Position numbers and translations under genes: made by a program
The notes under the pieces: model-generated
Told to the model about the DNA's origin: nothing
The model's database searches: none
Seen by the model: the letters and a program-made list of their open reading frames with translations, nothing else
Part shown: positions 47,622 through 56,651 of the stretch, piece by piece
Position numbering within the stretch: position 1 is the stretch's first letter
How the letters are laid out: the number at the start of each line of letters is the position of its first letter
Source: Amoebidium appalachense
Lineage: Eukaryota; Ichthyosporea
Direction: 5' to 3'
Assembly: GCA_963693365.1 (NCBI GenBank)
Contig: CAVNZM010000011.1
Location: 3,410,001 to 3,474,000, forward strand
DNA: 64,000 nt

Positions 47622-50249
47622 CTACTTGACGAGTCGCAACAGCACCGTGTACCGACCGACCACGAGGTTGTCTTCCAAATCACGCACCTCGACTGACACG
47701 GACGTGGCCGCGGTGCGGTGCATGAGCCACATCTGCCCGTGCGAGCTCAGGAGGTCCGCGCGCACCGTGTGGCCGTCACGCACCAGCACGTACGTCAGGC
47801 CCGGGCGGGAGCGGCCGGCGTAGTCGTTGGGGTCGGTGGGCATGGTTTCGGCAGTGGATGGGTCCGACTGGAGGGCGGGCCGGCACCAACTGACGCCCCT
47901 GCCGAAGACGTCATCGATCTTGACATAGAAAAGCATGGTCGCAGGGGCTGGCCGGGGACACGGAACCATTAAGGCGCTGCCGTCCGTGTAGTAATACCTT
48001 CTGGGCGGACGAAACTGCAAGATGCCCACCCTGTCCAGGGCGCTGTTTTCGAAGTAGCTCCGCCTAATGCTCGCCCAATCCATTTTAGCCGTAACCATCT
48101 TCGGGGGTAAAGGGGTATCAAAGTCGACGTCATTGAATGATTCATAGATACGACATGATAGAACTTTTTTTGTGGGCTCTGATATCCCAAGGGCACGGCA
48201 GAGGGGGCCGGTGAATTCTACACGGATTGGTGTTCTGAAATACTCCGGTGACATATAACACAGGTGGCGAAGACGCAACGAATCGTCAGTCCAGAGCAGG
48301 GCATTTTCCCAGTTAGGGCGGACGAATATAGTGTAGGTATTCAACTTATCGTCGTCACCTAAGGGTTGATGACCGATTCTCATGTATACCGCCCTTAAAT
48401 CTTCCACCACTGCGTCCATAGGATTAGGCGTGTTAGGCACTGGGTTTTCCTCTGTGAGAATGTACATCAGCGCAAAATATTCTGGCCCGTAGTTGTCCAT
48501 CCAAGGCTTCATAATGGGGACTGGGCCGTAGGGGTATTCCGCCATTTCGCTTTGTAACCTTGCATCATAGACTATTGGTTCTGGGTAACTGATCTTTTTT
48601 TCTCGGCACACATGTGCAAGTTCCAATGGGGATTTCACTTCTAAATAGAAAGGCATTAGATAGTCGTGTTTGACCTCGGATGGTTCTATCCTGTTATCGA
48701 CATGTGGATTATATGGTGATAAACTGACTTCGAATGTGTGGACTGTGTATTTTGACACATCAACAGTAACAAGCGATCCAAACTCATTTGAAGTGTAGTA
48801 GTATTGGTCTGTACCATGCTGAACCCTGTATATAGTTTGTCGTTCGGAAACTTCATTCCCGCCACGAAATTTCCAATTGAACCGATATAGTATACTCTCC
48901 AAAAGCACGTGTTCAATTGTATAGTTTATGTCAGAGATCCGATCTGTTTCGCCGTACAGAGGTTGCGCAAAAAGAAGCCCCCTGTGTATTCTGGCAACGA
49001 CTGTCCTGCTGGCCAACATGCGGTCATCGATGACGACTATTGAATTAGCCTCTCGTGGCTTTAGTGAAGAATACGGGTCATGCCCACCAGCTTGGAACCA
49101 CTCAAGCAGCTCAATAGGCATTGATTCCAGAGGGCGGCTTGAGGGGAAGGTTGTGGTCGCGTGAACTCTAAGTCTCGTGTAACTCGCACAGTCTTTGGTG
49201 TCTTGGAAGTCTTCTGGTGTATAAAAACAGGCCCTATCGCTTAGTGTACCAGCCGGCAGATCCGGTTTAATATGTGCGCCTGACCCGAAGCCAGCCATTC
49301 CCATATTGCCGAACCAGCCTTCATGTATGATTAAAGGTCCATCTGGTGTTTGCCTCGGTGGTTGAATAAATTCTATCTTTTTCTTGTATGTATCAAGAGT
49401 CTTCAAAACAGGCCAACTCTGCATGGGCACAAGACTGATTGGATATCTGTTCCATTGTATAATGCGTGGAACAGCCGTCCCATTGATATGAAGATCTTGA
49501 TACGTAGAGTCTGTAGGGTCAAGCTCGGTTGGGCTCAGGTTATGATTGAGAAACCCAATGGTTGATGTTCGGTCGTAAATTGGTGGTCTTAAACCAAAAC
49601 TCTCCAGAATATGATTAGATGACAGATACGTCGCCTGAATCCCAAAATTGAAACGTTTGATCATCGTGTCAATGAGATATGCAGCCGTGTAACGACCTTC
49701 GGGGATATTCACGCTGACAGTAATATCACGAAAAGGTGGATCGGGATTGGTAAGAAGTGTGGGTGCATCTCGCACCACACAACTGACAGTGTTGTTCTTC
49801 GCCGTCACAACAAAACCCTCCTCCGTGCTCCCGTGCACGGTCACTGACTCTACTTGCACCCCCCGAACGCCGTGCACGCGCTGTGCAAGCTGTGTGGTCA
49901 CCTTGGAATCGGGTGCGGCCATTGAATTGCTCAGGAGCACATACTCGTCCTCCACTCTACCGCCCGCATCTCGGCTGTATCCACCCATCCCCGCCTGCAC
50001 GTTACCCCCGTCTGCCCCATGCTCACGGCTGCCCGACGTGGAACCCTCCCTCACGGTCCGCGTCTGCGCCTGCCGAACTGCACCCCCCACGCCCTGCTTG
50101 TTCTGCTGTCTCTGCGCATTTCCCTGCTCTCCCCCTTCCACAAAGGCCTTCATCTCGGCGTAGATCTTGGCCCGGGACCCGGAGTACGGGGGCATGCCGG
50201 GCGTGCGCGACGCACGCCGCCCGTCGCTGTCTGAACCCCGCGTGGCCAT
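47622..50249 (-). CDS. Large structural-type protein, 875 aa
   Basis: The longest gene in the window, starting at ACTAATGGCC (late-type). Residues 1-100 are Gly/Gln-rich and disordered. The rest is beta-rich, with DITVSVNIPEGRYTAAYLID (about 172-191), many Tyr/Trp and Pro-flanked strands, and an Ig-like end (VEVRDLEDNLVVGRYTVLLR). No enzyme motif or membrane segment. The central part (about 48,000-49,750) is distinctly AT-richer than both ends and neighbours, as if this region had a different origin or evolves faster. A capsid-associated or attachment role is a guess from size, composition and promoter. Confidence 0.7.
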   Translation of the reverse strand: MATRGSDSDGRRASRTPGMPPYSGSRAKIYAEMKAFVEGGEQGNAQRQQNKQGVGGAVRQAQTRTVREGSTSGSREHGADGGNVQAGMGGYSRDAGGRVEDEYVLLSNSMAAPDSKVTTQLAQRVHGVRGVQVESVTVHGSTEEGFVVTAKNNTVSCVVRDAPTLLTNPDPPFRDITVSVNIPEGRYTAAYLIDTMIKRFNFGIQATYLSSNHILESFGLRPPIYDRTSTIGFLNHNLSPTELDPTDSTYQDLHINGTAVPRIIQWNRYPISLVPMQSWPVLKTLDTYKKKIEFIQPPRQTPDGPLIIHEGWFGNMGMAGFGSGAHIKPDLPAGTLSDRACFYTPEDFQDTKDCASYTRLRVHATTTFPSSRPLESMPIELLEWFQAGGHDPYSSLKPREANSIVVIDDRMLASRTVVARIHRGLLFAQPLYGETDRISDINYTIEHVLLESILYRFNWKFRGGNEVSERQTIYRVQHGTDQYYYTSNEFGSLVTVDVSKYTVHTFEVSLSPYNPHVDNRIEPSEVKHDYLMPFYLEVKSPLELAHVCREKKISYPEPIVYDARLQSEMAEYPYGPVPIMKPWMDNYGPEYFALMYILTEENPVPNTPNPMDAVVEDLRAVYMRIGHQPLGDDDKLNTYTIFVRPNWENALLWTDDSLRLRHLCYMSPEYFRTPIRVEFTGPLCRALGISEPTKKVLSCRIYESFNDVDFDTPLPPKMVTAKMDWASIRRSYFENSALDRVGILQFRPPRRYYYTDGSALMVPCPRPAPATMLFYVKIDDVFGRGVSWCRPALQSDPSTAETMPTDPNDYAGRSRPGLTYVLVRDGHTVRADLLSSHGQMWLMHRTAATSVSVEVRDLEDNLVVGRYTVLLRLVK

Positions 50250-50274
50250 TAGTGAGTCTCACCATTTTATTGGA

Positions 50275-51717
50275 TCAACCAGCTCCCAGCAGCAGCAGCA
50301 CGAGCGCCACCGCGATCACCAGGCCCCAGTACGCCGCGGCGTTCGCGTGCGCCCAGGCGCTTGCCGACCCCAGTGGTGTTGGGGCAGGCTGTGTCGGCAC
50401 AGGCGGCGCAGGCGGGTTCTGCGAGTCCTTTCCAGCCTCCCCAGGCACACCGGGTACGGCCGGAGCCCCGGGCTCTGAGGGCTTGTTGTCGGGGTTGGTG
50501 TTGGTGGTGGTGGCACCCGACTCCTCCTTGCCGATCTGCATGAGGCACTGCTGTACCTGCGTGGCCTGGATCTTGGCGTCAGTGTTCTCCGTGACCTCCA
50601 TGGCCTGGTTGCAGATCTGCACGTTGAGCGCCGTGCACTCCTCGTTCTCCATGTCGCGCGTCTTGTAGCCCTGCACCTTGCACACGGCGTGGTGGCACTG
50701 CACGCTCCAGCCGAACTTCTTCTTGAGTGTGGCGTGGTCCATTCCCGCCGGCAGCGGCGCAAAGCACCCGCACGTGGGATCATTGACCCCGGCCTCGGTC
50801 TTGCAAAAGAACTCGGCATATGCATTCACAGCGCTGTCCTGTGTTGCCGGGAAAAGGTAGTTCTTGTCCATGCGAGCCTGGTCGTGCAGCGGAACCACCG
50901 AATCGTCCCGCCCGCGCGAAAACTCGAGGAGGTCGCGCAGCCGCAGCGGCCTAGCGGTGTCCCAGTTCTGCTCTCGCTTGTAGTCAAACTTGTACAGCAG
51001 GTAGCGGTCGTGCATGCGCAGGAGGCTCACGGGCCGCATGGTGTGGTCGTTTCCCTTGGCCAGCTCGCCGCGGTACTGGACTCGCAGCTTGGACTGCTGC
51101 AGGGACACAAGGTGGCGGTGCGGGGCGCGCAGCCAGTAGTCCGGGTTCCAGTACTTCTGGTAGTCGTCCCACTTCCAGTCCTGGTTCTTCCTGGAGGCCG
51201 AAGGGGCGCACATCTTGTCGCCGGGGTTGTACGTGGGGAAGGCCGGTTGGTCGCTGAGCGCCACGTAGTCGGCCGGGCACGTGAGCACCTTGAGCCGGGT
51301 GGCGTTCTGGCGGGTGCTGGCCGGGCACCCAACGGCCTGTGCGTCCTCCTGGATGTCTGCCAGGCTGGGGGTGTAGCAGAATCGCGGGTCGTCGTAGATC
51401 AGACACACCAGGTCCGAGTCGACGGGGTTGTACTCGGGGTCGCCGTGGTTTCGCCTGCAGCCGGCGGGGTCCTCTGCGGTCGCACACGAGGCCCACGACA
51501 CAAAAGAGACGGCCTTGTATTTCGGGAACGCAGGGTGTGGCAGGGGGAACTGGAGCTTGAGCGAGGGCATGCGCCCACCGTGGTGCGCCCACTCGTTGCC
51601 GAACTGCCAGTCCCACAGTTGCTTTCGGTACTCGTCCCAGCGCACGAACTTCCACGGGTAGTCCGGGTTCTCCTTGAGACGCTCGATGTCGTCCTTTCCC
51701 CAGGTGATGTTGGCCAT
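50275..51717 (-). CDS. A16/G9/J5-like entry-fusion complex protein
   Basis: 480 residues with about 20 Cys. The diagnostic part of the poxvirus A16/G9/J5 family is visible: FFCKTEAGVNDPTCGCFAPL, then WSVQCHHAVCKVQGYKT and ECTALNVQICNQAMEV, followed by a Pro-rich stem and a C-terminal membrane anchor (WGLVIAVALVLLLLGAG). The N-terminal region has more Cys and many Trp/Tyr. In poxviruses these disulfide-bonded proteins are part of the membrane-fusion machinery; Erv1 at 40,476 could make such bonds. The start overlaps the aquaporin stop by one base (TGATG), so the two are tightly coupled. AATAAA follows the stop (ATCCAATAAAATGG). Confidence 0.8.
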   Translation of the reverse strand: MANITWGKDDIERLKENPDYPWKFVRWDEYRKQLWDWQFGNEWAHHGGRMPSLKLQFPLPHPAFPKYKAVSFVSWASCATAEDPAGCRRNHGDPEYNPVDSDLVCLIYDDPRFCYTPSLADIQEDAQAVGCPASTRQNATRLKVLTCPADYVALSDQPAFPTYNPGDKMCAPSASRKNQDWKWDDYQKYWNPDYWLRAPHRHLVSLQQSKLRVQYRGELAKGNDHTMRPVSLLRMHDRYLLYKFDYKREQNWDTARPLRLRDLLEFSRGRDDSVVPLHDQARMDKNYLFPATQDSAVNAYAEFFCKTEAGVNDPTCGCFAPLPAGMDHATLKKKFGWSVQCHHAVCKVQGYKTRDMENEECTALNVQICNQAMEVTENTDAKIQATQVQQCLMQIGKEESGATTTNTNPDNKPSEPGAPAVPGVPGEAGKDSQNPPAPPVPTQPAPTPLGSASAWAHANAAAYWGLVIAVALVLLLLGAG

Positions 51718-52469
51718 CAGTTACCATCCTCCCCATTAATTTGTGCACGCCGGGCCTGCAGCCAAAGCAGCGCGCGGGCGGCCAGGGCACCAGCCACGCC
51801 GCCCAGCAGGGGCCCCAGGAAGAAGATCCACAGGTGCTTGAGGTCGTGGCTGTCGCCAAACGTGGCCGCCGCAAGGCTTCTTGCGGGGTTGATGGAGCAG
51901 CCGGTGACAGTGACCAACAGCATGTGCATGAGAAACACCACAGACCCGATGGCGAGAGGGGAAATGACGGGCGCGACGTCCTCAAGCTTGGGATGCTTGC
52001 ATGCCAGCGACACCGTAAACACCAAGAACGCCGTGGCGAGCAACTCCATGGCCAGGGCCTCGGCCTGGGTGGTCCCGCCGACAAGCCCGTTTGTTCCGAA
52101 CGAGCCGTGGAGGGCGGGAGGCATGCCGGCCCGCAGCAACGCCGTGCCCACGATACCTCCGGTAAACTGGGCGGTGAAGTAGAGCGGGAGAAGCACGGGG
52201 TCCAGCCAACCGGCGGCAACCATGCCCAGAGTCACCGCCGGGTTGACGTGGGCACCCGACACGGGGCCCAGCACGGCCACCAGCCCCCCAACAACACCCC
52301 CGAACCCGGCGGCCACAGCAAGGACGTCAGCGGCCGATGATGCACCGTGTGAGGTTTCACCCGTGGCCATGGCGATGCCGATGGCGGTGAAGGTGAGCAG
52401 GGCGGTGCCGCAGAACTCGGCGATGAAGGTGGGTGCGTTGTGCAGGAGGAAGGACTTCACGCTCTGCAT
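51717..52469 (-). CDS. Aquaporin (MIP family)
   Basis: 250 residues with six membrane segments and both half-helix motifs: AHVNPAVT (Asn76) and CSINPARS (Asn194). NPARS rather than NPARD, together with His182 in LMHMLLVTVTG, Cys191 and Arg197, matches the selectivity filter of water-selective aquaporins. HLWIFFLGPLLGGVAGAL is the usual sixth segment. The ATG at 52,469 is used; the frame extends upstream only with non-ATG codons. Viral aquaporins are known from chloroviruses but are rare. Its 1-base overlap with the A16/G9-like gene suggests co-expression with an entry protein, and so perhaps a place in the virion or host membrane. Confidence 0.9.
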   Translation of the reverse strand: MQSVKSFLLHNAPTFIAEFCGTALLTFTAIGIAMATGETSHGASSAADVLAVAAGFGGVVGGLVAVLGPVSGAHVNPAVTLGMVAAGWLDPVLLPLYFTAQFTGGIVGTALLRAGMPPALHGSFGTNGLVGGTTQAEALAMELLATAFLVFTVSLACKHPKLEDVAPVISPLAIGSVVFLMHMLLVTVTGCSINPARSLAAATFGDSHDLKHLWIFFLGPLLGGVAGALAARALLWLQARRAQINGEDGN

Positions 52470-52504
52470 GGTTGAGTGTGGCACACATTTTGTGGGGTGG
52501 TGGT

Positions 52505-53335
52505 TTATTTGGACTTTTTGAGGATCTCGCGGGGGCGCTCTACCAGCATGCCAAGGGAAGTGTGTGGGGGGACCAGGTGGATGATCTCGGTGGCGCTCTC
52601 CGTGGTGTTGTACGGCTCGCTTAGGAGCACCACGGAGTCGTACCCACGGGCCCGGGCCTCATTGATGAGGTCGAAGTCGTAGAAGTCGAAGTAGCCCGTT
52701 CCAACAATGGAGCTGTAGTGCGCGCCGCTGCGCATGAGCTCGACGAGTCTGTCCACCTCGGCCACGTAGTGCTTCTTGTTCTGCGTTTTGGAGAGCACCT
52801 GAGACACGAAGTACTGGTCGCCCGGATGGAAGGACTCTTTGGTCAGTCGGTTGTGGAAGTTCCAGTTTAGCTGCACCAGCGCGTCCAGCTTGGTTTTGGC
52901 CACCAGGGGGTTGGCCAGGTTCAGGTACAGGGCGGTGGTGTCTGGGGCGGCATAGTAAAAGGTATAGGTGGGGCCATTTGGTGCCTTGCGTACGTCACTG
53001 GCCCGTCCGAACCGCATGACCTCCACGTACCCCCTGCTAAACGACTCCAGTTTGGGAAACGGCCGCGTGGTGCACGTCGTCGAGGGCTCACGGTACAGCT
53101 TGTCCCGCCTACAGAATTTTGGCGGGTTTTTAAGAAGGAAGTAAGCGTTGCGCCTGCGCAGGTCGAATGGGCAGCTGTCGGTCTTGTGCACGGCCTTCAT
53201 GTAGTGTGGGTTGCAGCGGCTGGCCTTGAGCTTGTCGTAGCTGAAGACGCGCTTGCGGGCGCTGCTGTTGAACAGGTGCTTGTACTCGGTGATGGGCCGT
53301 AGCGGCCTGCGCTCACGCGTGCTGGGTGCGTCCAT
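52505..53335 (-). CDS. Possible ADP-ribosyltransferase-like protein
   Basis: 276 residues. The C-terminal half has ALYLNLANPLVAKTKLDALV, then FDFYDFDLINEARARGYDSV, VLLSEPYNTTESATEIIHLV and PPHTS. The combination of a YLDL.NPL strand, an ARxxGYDsVV strand and an E-hhhh-P end resembles MuF-type or similar ADP-ribosyltransferase folds. The first half is basic with Cys-rich patches. No classical R-S-E or H-Y-E triad can be fixed by eye, so the call is tentative. A TTTATT (AATAAA on its strand) lies at its stop. Confidence 0.4.
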   Translation of the reverse strand: MDAPSTRERRPLRPITEYKHLFNSSARKRVFSYDKLKASRCNPHYMKAVHKTDSCPFDLRRRNAYFLLKNPPKFCRRDKLYREPSTTCTTRPFPKLESFSRGYVEVMRFGRASDVRKAPNGPTYTFYYAAPDTTALYLNLANPLVAKTKLDALVQLNWNFHNRLTKESFHPGDQYFVSQVLSKTQNKKHYVAEVDRLVELMRSGAHYSSIVGTGYFDFYDFDLINEARARGYDSVVLLSEPYNTTESATEIIHLVPPHTSLGMLVERPREILKKSK

Positions 53336-53342
53336 CGTGTTG

Positions 53343-53552
53343 TCAGTTGGCCTTCTTTTTTTGCTCGGGGGCCACCGCAGCCGCCTTGGCACTGCGCGAC
53401 CGGAAAATCTCCTCGTACATCTTCTCCATGGACGGCCGCGGGGTCTGCTCGGTCACCTCCCTGCCGTTGAGCTGCAGGTACGTGATCAGTTGGGCAGTGG
53501 AAAGGTGGTCGGCCAGACCCACGTGTGGGGATGTGCGGGCGTGCTTGCGCAT
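53343..53552 (-). CDS. Small polar protein, 69 aa
   Basis: Starts MRKHARTSPHVGLADHLSTA and ends in a Lys-rich tail (EQKKKAN). It may have a short helical domain (STAQLITYLQLNGREV). Placed 7 bp before the 52,505 gene start in a co-directional run. No family recognised. Confidence 0.55.
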   Translation of the reverse strand: MRKHARTSPHVGLADHLSTAQLITYLQLNGREVTEQTPRPSMEKMYEEIFRSRSAKAAAVAPEQKKKAN

Positions 53553-53582
53553 GTTCTACAGGAGGGGGAACAATTTACAACT

Positions 53583-53966
53583 TTACTCAAGCACCCGCCC
53601 GGGGTTCAGCAGCACCAGGGCCTCCTTGGGCCCGCCCTGGGCCTTGCTGCCCCGCACGTACCAGCCGTCCACGCCGAACGCCTGGCACAGCGTGCGTGCG
53701 CGGCGCTGCTGCACGGCCGTCAGCTTCGTGCGCTGCGAGAGCGCCAGCAGGAGCTGCTTCTCGGGGCTGGGCTGCCCGAGGTCGGGGAGGAGCAGCGTGA
53801 TGTCGGTCTTGACGGTGTACTGGACGGCATGGACGCCCCTCTTCGCGAGGTGCGTGCCGTTGCTGAGGATGCGGGCGCCCTTACGGATAGCGAGGGTGAC
53901 GTTGCCGTTGAAGTGGCGGGAGTTGCACATCTTGCGGTCGAGACACAACCCGTTCGGTGCGGGCAT
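53583..53966 (-). CDS. Small late-type protein, 127 aa
   Basis: Starts at CGTAAATGCC (late-type). Alternating beta-like segments (NVTLAIRKGARILSNGTHLA, VQYTVKTDITLLLP) then a basic helix (QRTKLTAVQQRRARTLCQAF) and VDGWYVRGSKAQGG. Soluble, unknown function, plausibly a virion component. Confidence 0.6.
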   Translation of the reverse strand: MPAPNGLCLDRKMCNSRHFNGNVTLAIRKGARILSNGTHLAKRGVHAVQYTVKTDITLLLPDLGQPSPEKQLLLALSQRTKLTAVQQRRARTLCQAFGVDGWYVRGSKAQGGPKEALVLLNPGRVLE

Positions 53967-54051
53967 TTACGAGGGGCTTGCATTATGTGAGGTGCTTTCG
54001 GCTTGGCACGCTGCGGCTGTTGGTTTTTGCACTTCAAGGGCTTCCTGGCGA

Positions 54052-54064
54052 AGGTATAAAAGGC
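54052..54064 (+). promoter_or_regulatory. Early-type TATA promoter
   Basis: AAGGTATAAAAGG about 37-40 nt before the ATG at 54,097, with GCG just upstream; nearly identical to 34,869-34,881. Confidence 0.75.
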
Positions 54065-54096
54065 CAACACACTCCCACAGGAGCTCAGTCTGCAAC

Positions 54097-54624
54097 ATGG
54101 AGTTCCCAACATCTTCTACTGACTCCAAGACCATGACTGGGAGAGGCGACATCGACCTTGATAGTGACGAAGACTACTTCCGGCTTCGCATTGCATCCCT
54201 GCCATCAGAAGCTTCTCCTGACATGCGCTTGGATGAGTGCGAGTATGGCCGTAGGCTTGCACGCGAGGTGTCCCATGATGCCGTGATCATGTTGTGGCAC
54301 AAACACCAAAAATTTGAACACCGCTTCAACCCGGGCTACTGGAACAGTTTTTTCAAGTGGCACATGAATGTGGACCCGGGGCTCCCAGTGTACAACTCCC
54401 TCAGCGACGTGGAGTTGGCTCTGCGCACCGCCGTCTGTCGTCTGCACAAAGTGTCTTCACTGAACTGTCTGACCTACAACCAGCTCTACAACGTGCTGAA
54501 GCGGCTTGCCGTGATGAGATGTGCTCCAGCACAGAAGTTTGAGTTGCAGCTTGTCTTCGGCGACAAGCTTTCCAATGCACCAGCAGTCAAACGTGACCGC
54601 GCCACTGGGCTGGGGAGCATGTAA
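54097..54624 (+). CDS. Unknown early-type protein, 175 aa
   Basis: Start fixed by the TATA box. An acidic N terminus (DIDLDSDEDYFRLRIASLP) is followed by a helical domain with Trp/His-rich HKHQKFEHRFNPGYWNSFFK, and CLTYNQLYNVLKRLAVM. The open frame extends far upstream but without a promoter. The 3' end overlaps the BRO-like gene by 38 bp on the opposite strand. Family unknown. Confidence 0.6.
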   Translation: MEFPTSSTDSKTMTGRGDIDLDSDEDYFRLRIASLPSEASPDMRLDECEYGRRLAREVSHDAVIMLWHKHQKFEHRFNPGYWNSFFKWHMNVDPGLPVYNSLSDVELALRTAVCRLHKVSSLNCLTYNQLYNVLKRLAVMRCAPAQKFELQLVFGDKLSNAPAVKRDRATGLGSM

Positions 54625-55324
54625 GAGCTGCTTCCAGCACCGCGTTTATGACGTCTTCAACTCTAAAGCCTTCGCCGTGTGGATTGTATTTGATAACCGT
54701 CAAGCCCTTGCTCTTGAGAAAGGCATCTCGTGTCTGTTCGTATTTCTCATCCCTGTCTTTATGACCATGTTCGTCACATTCTACCACAAGCCCCAAAGAA
54801 GCATAATACAAATCGACCCTATAACTGCCGATGTAGACTTCTCGTTTTCCGTGTAGACAAGCAGTTGCACGCATGACCATTTCAATTGTTTCACTTTCTA
54901 TGCATGTTGCTTTTGAATTTGGTATCCATGTTAGCATAACGTCACGGAGCCTAAAGAGGTCAAGATACAATTGCTTGTGCTTGTTGGCCATCTTGCTGGA
55001 CAAGATTCCATAGGCAAGTATCTGTCTGGATGTTTGGGCATCTGTGACCGGTGTTGGATATCCTCTTCCAGCCCCTGCCACAGAGTTGAAATAAAAAGGC
55101 TCGCCTACACGGCCTTTGTACCTCTTGAAGCCTTTAAATACATCACGAGAACGTTGTGTCGTTCGTCCGGTAATCGGGTTATTCATTCGCAGTTTATGGA
55201 TAACATAATCGGGCGGCATGCCAAGCACGCTGAGGAGGTCGTTGACAAATATGCCGCCATCCTCACACACACGTACCTTTATGCCCAGAAGGACTGCGTG
55301 TTTGAACTCCTTCATGTCATACAT
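54587..55324 (-). CDS. BRO/MSV199-type protein with Vsr-like nuclease C terminus
   Basis: 245 residues. The N-terminal half resembles Bro-N/MSV199-type DNA-binding domains (VRVCEDGGIFVNDLLSVLG, then YVIHKLRMNNPIT). The C-terminal half has REVYIGSYRVDLYYASLGLV then VECDEHGHKDRDEKYEQTRD and a KYNPHGEGF segment, the D...ExD/E layout (Asp171, Glu182) of the Vsr/MTES_1575-like endonuclease domains that accompany viral KilA-N/BRO proteins. Less GC-rich than its neighbours, suggesting recent acquisition. No promoter motif is evident at its ATG. Function likely DNA binding with possible nicking. Confidence 0.7.
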   Translation of the reverse strand: MYDMKEFKHAVLLGIKVRVCEDGGIFVNDLLSVLGMPPDYVIHKLRMNNPITGRTTQRSRDVFKGFKRYKGRVGEPFYFNSVAGAGRGYPTPVTDAQTSRQILAYGILSSKMANKHKQLYLDLFRLRDVMLTWIPNSKATCIESETIEMVMRATACLHGKREVYIGSYRVDLYYASLGLVVECDEHGHKDRDEKYEQTRDAFLKSKGLTVIKYNPHGEGFRVEDVINAVLEAALTCSPAQWRGHV

Positions 55325-55348
55325 GGTGTAAGATAATTTTAAAAACCG

Positions 55349-55477
55349 CTAGGCAAAGTACCCGTTCAGTTCGTTCAGCAGGTTCAGCAGCATGGCCGCA
55401 AACAGCACGAACGTGGCAATCAGTCGCGCGTACTTGAGCTTGTAGTCAAACGTCCATTGGTCGGGCAGGAGCTTCAT
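55349..55477 (-). CDS. 42-residue membrane mini-protein
   Basis: A short gene from ATG 55,477 to TAG 55,349. The product starts MKLLPDQWTFDYKLKYARLI, contains one hydrophobic helix (LIATFVLFAAMLLNLL) and ends NELNGYFA. It sits in an otherwise empty 200-bp gap between genes. A small virion membrane protein is plausible. Confidence 0.5.
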   Translation of the reverse strand: MKLLPDQWTFDYKLKYARLIATFVLFAAMLLNLLNELNGYFA

Positions 55478-55526
55478 GTTGCTTCAGCCCCCTATTTTAT
55501 TGCCTGGTTGCCCCGTCCCCACCCCC

Positions 55527-56633
55527 TTACCCCTCCTTCGTCTCCTTGCCCTGGTTCAACATCTCCGCCAGCCTTCGCTTGCGCGCCTGCATGCGCGTGC
55601 GCGTCTCCTGGTCCACGTAGTCGTCGTCGTCCGAGGTCTCGACGTCCTCGCCGGCCGCCCGGCGTGACTCGCGGTCGGTGACGTAGGCGCCGTAGAGGTC
55701 CGTGATGACCCGTGCGTCCTTGTTGATGGGATGCGGGAACCCGGCCACCAGCTCCGGCAGCCGCGGCGTGCACTTCTGCACGCGCACGCGCACGTACTGC
55801 ACGCGGAGCATCTCGTAGCGCGCGAGCAGCGTCTCGTGGTCGTCCTTGAGCTTGTTGAACTGGATCTCCTTCTGCTGCAGCGCGGCCACGCGGGCGTTGA
55901 GGTGGCGGATGTGCTCGACGTAGCGCTCGCACTCGGGGTTGCTGCGCTTCATCTTCTCCAGTTGGTCCTTGAGCAGCTCGTTCTCGCGCTTGGCCGCGTG
56001 CAGCTGGCCCTTGTCCTCCACCGTCTCCTTGAGCGACTTGTAGTTGGCCCGCAGCTCCACCAGCTCGCGGTTGTTGGTCTCGGCGTTCTGGATGGACTCG
56101 CGTGCCTCGCGCAGGTCCAGCATGATCGCACGGGCGGTGGACTCGTCCACGCCCTTGCGCTGCAGCGTGCTCTGGTCGCCGATGCCCTGCAGGATGTGCA
56201 CCAACACGTTGGCAATCTCGCGTGTGAGCGCGCCGTTGCTGCGGTTGGTCCCGTTCAGCTGCTCGCGGAACCGGGACATGTCAATGGGCAACTTCCACAC
56301 GACCTCCTTCGAGTCCTTGTTTATATTCCCGTCCTTGTCCAAAGTGGGCATGTCCGAAAACGCCAGCTCCACAGCCATTGTAGCAGTGGAGTTGTCACTG
56401 GCAAATGATTGCAGGGCAGTTTCGATGGCCGGCGGGAGTTTGTTGTAGATGTCGCCGATCACTTTCTGGTGGCTCGAGATGACGGCGTTGTTTTGGTTCA
56501 ACAGCTTGGCGATCATATCGGTTACACTCTTGATGTCCTGTGTTTGCACGATGCCACTCGGCCCTCCACCCCCAAACTTCAATTTCGTGAGGATCTCTAT
56601 AGCCCTGTTAAGATCATCCTGGCTCATGCTCAT
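55527..56633 (-). CDS. Coiled-coil protein, 368 aa
   Basis: Starts MSMSQDDLNRAIEILTKLKF (ATG in GCAAATG). The first half is mixed helical with a Gly-rich patch. Residues about 185-290 are a strong coiled coil (NRELVELRANYKSLKETVED and following heptads). The tail has an acidic patch (ETSDDDDYVDQE) and a basic end. It is divergent from 56,652, with starts 18 bp apart. A structural or scaffolding role is likely. AATAAA follows the stop (GGCAATAAAATAGG). Confidence 0.65.
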   Translation of the reverse strand: MSMSQDDLNRAIEILTKLKFGGGGPSGIVQTQDIKSVTDMIAKLLNQNNAVISSHQKVIGDIYNKLPPAIETALQSFASDNSTATMAVELAFSDMPTLDKDGNINKDSKEVVWKLPIDMSRFREQLNGTNRSNGALTREIANVLVHILQGIGDQSTLQRKGVDESTARAIMLDLREARESIQNAETNNRELVELRANYKSLKETVEDKGQLHAAKRENELLKDQLEKMKRSNPECERYVEHIRHLNARVAALQQKEIQFNKLKDDHETLLARYEMLRVQYVRVRVQKCTPRLPELVAGFPHPINKDARVITDLYGAYVTDRESRRAAGEDVETSDDDDYVDQETRTRMQARKRRLAEMLNQGKETKEG

Positions 56634-56651
56634 TTGCTCTTGCCCCACATA

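Noticed and set aside
47718-52340. Long frames opposite the capsid, aquaporin, A16/G9-like and other viral genes
   Set aside because: GC-rich codon use opens the antisense frame; the sense frames carry recognised domains and promoters.
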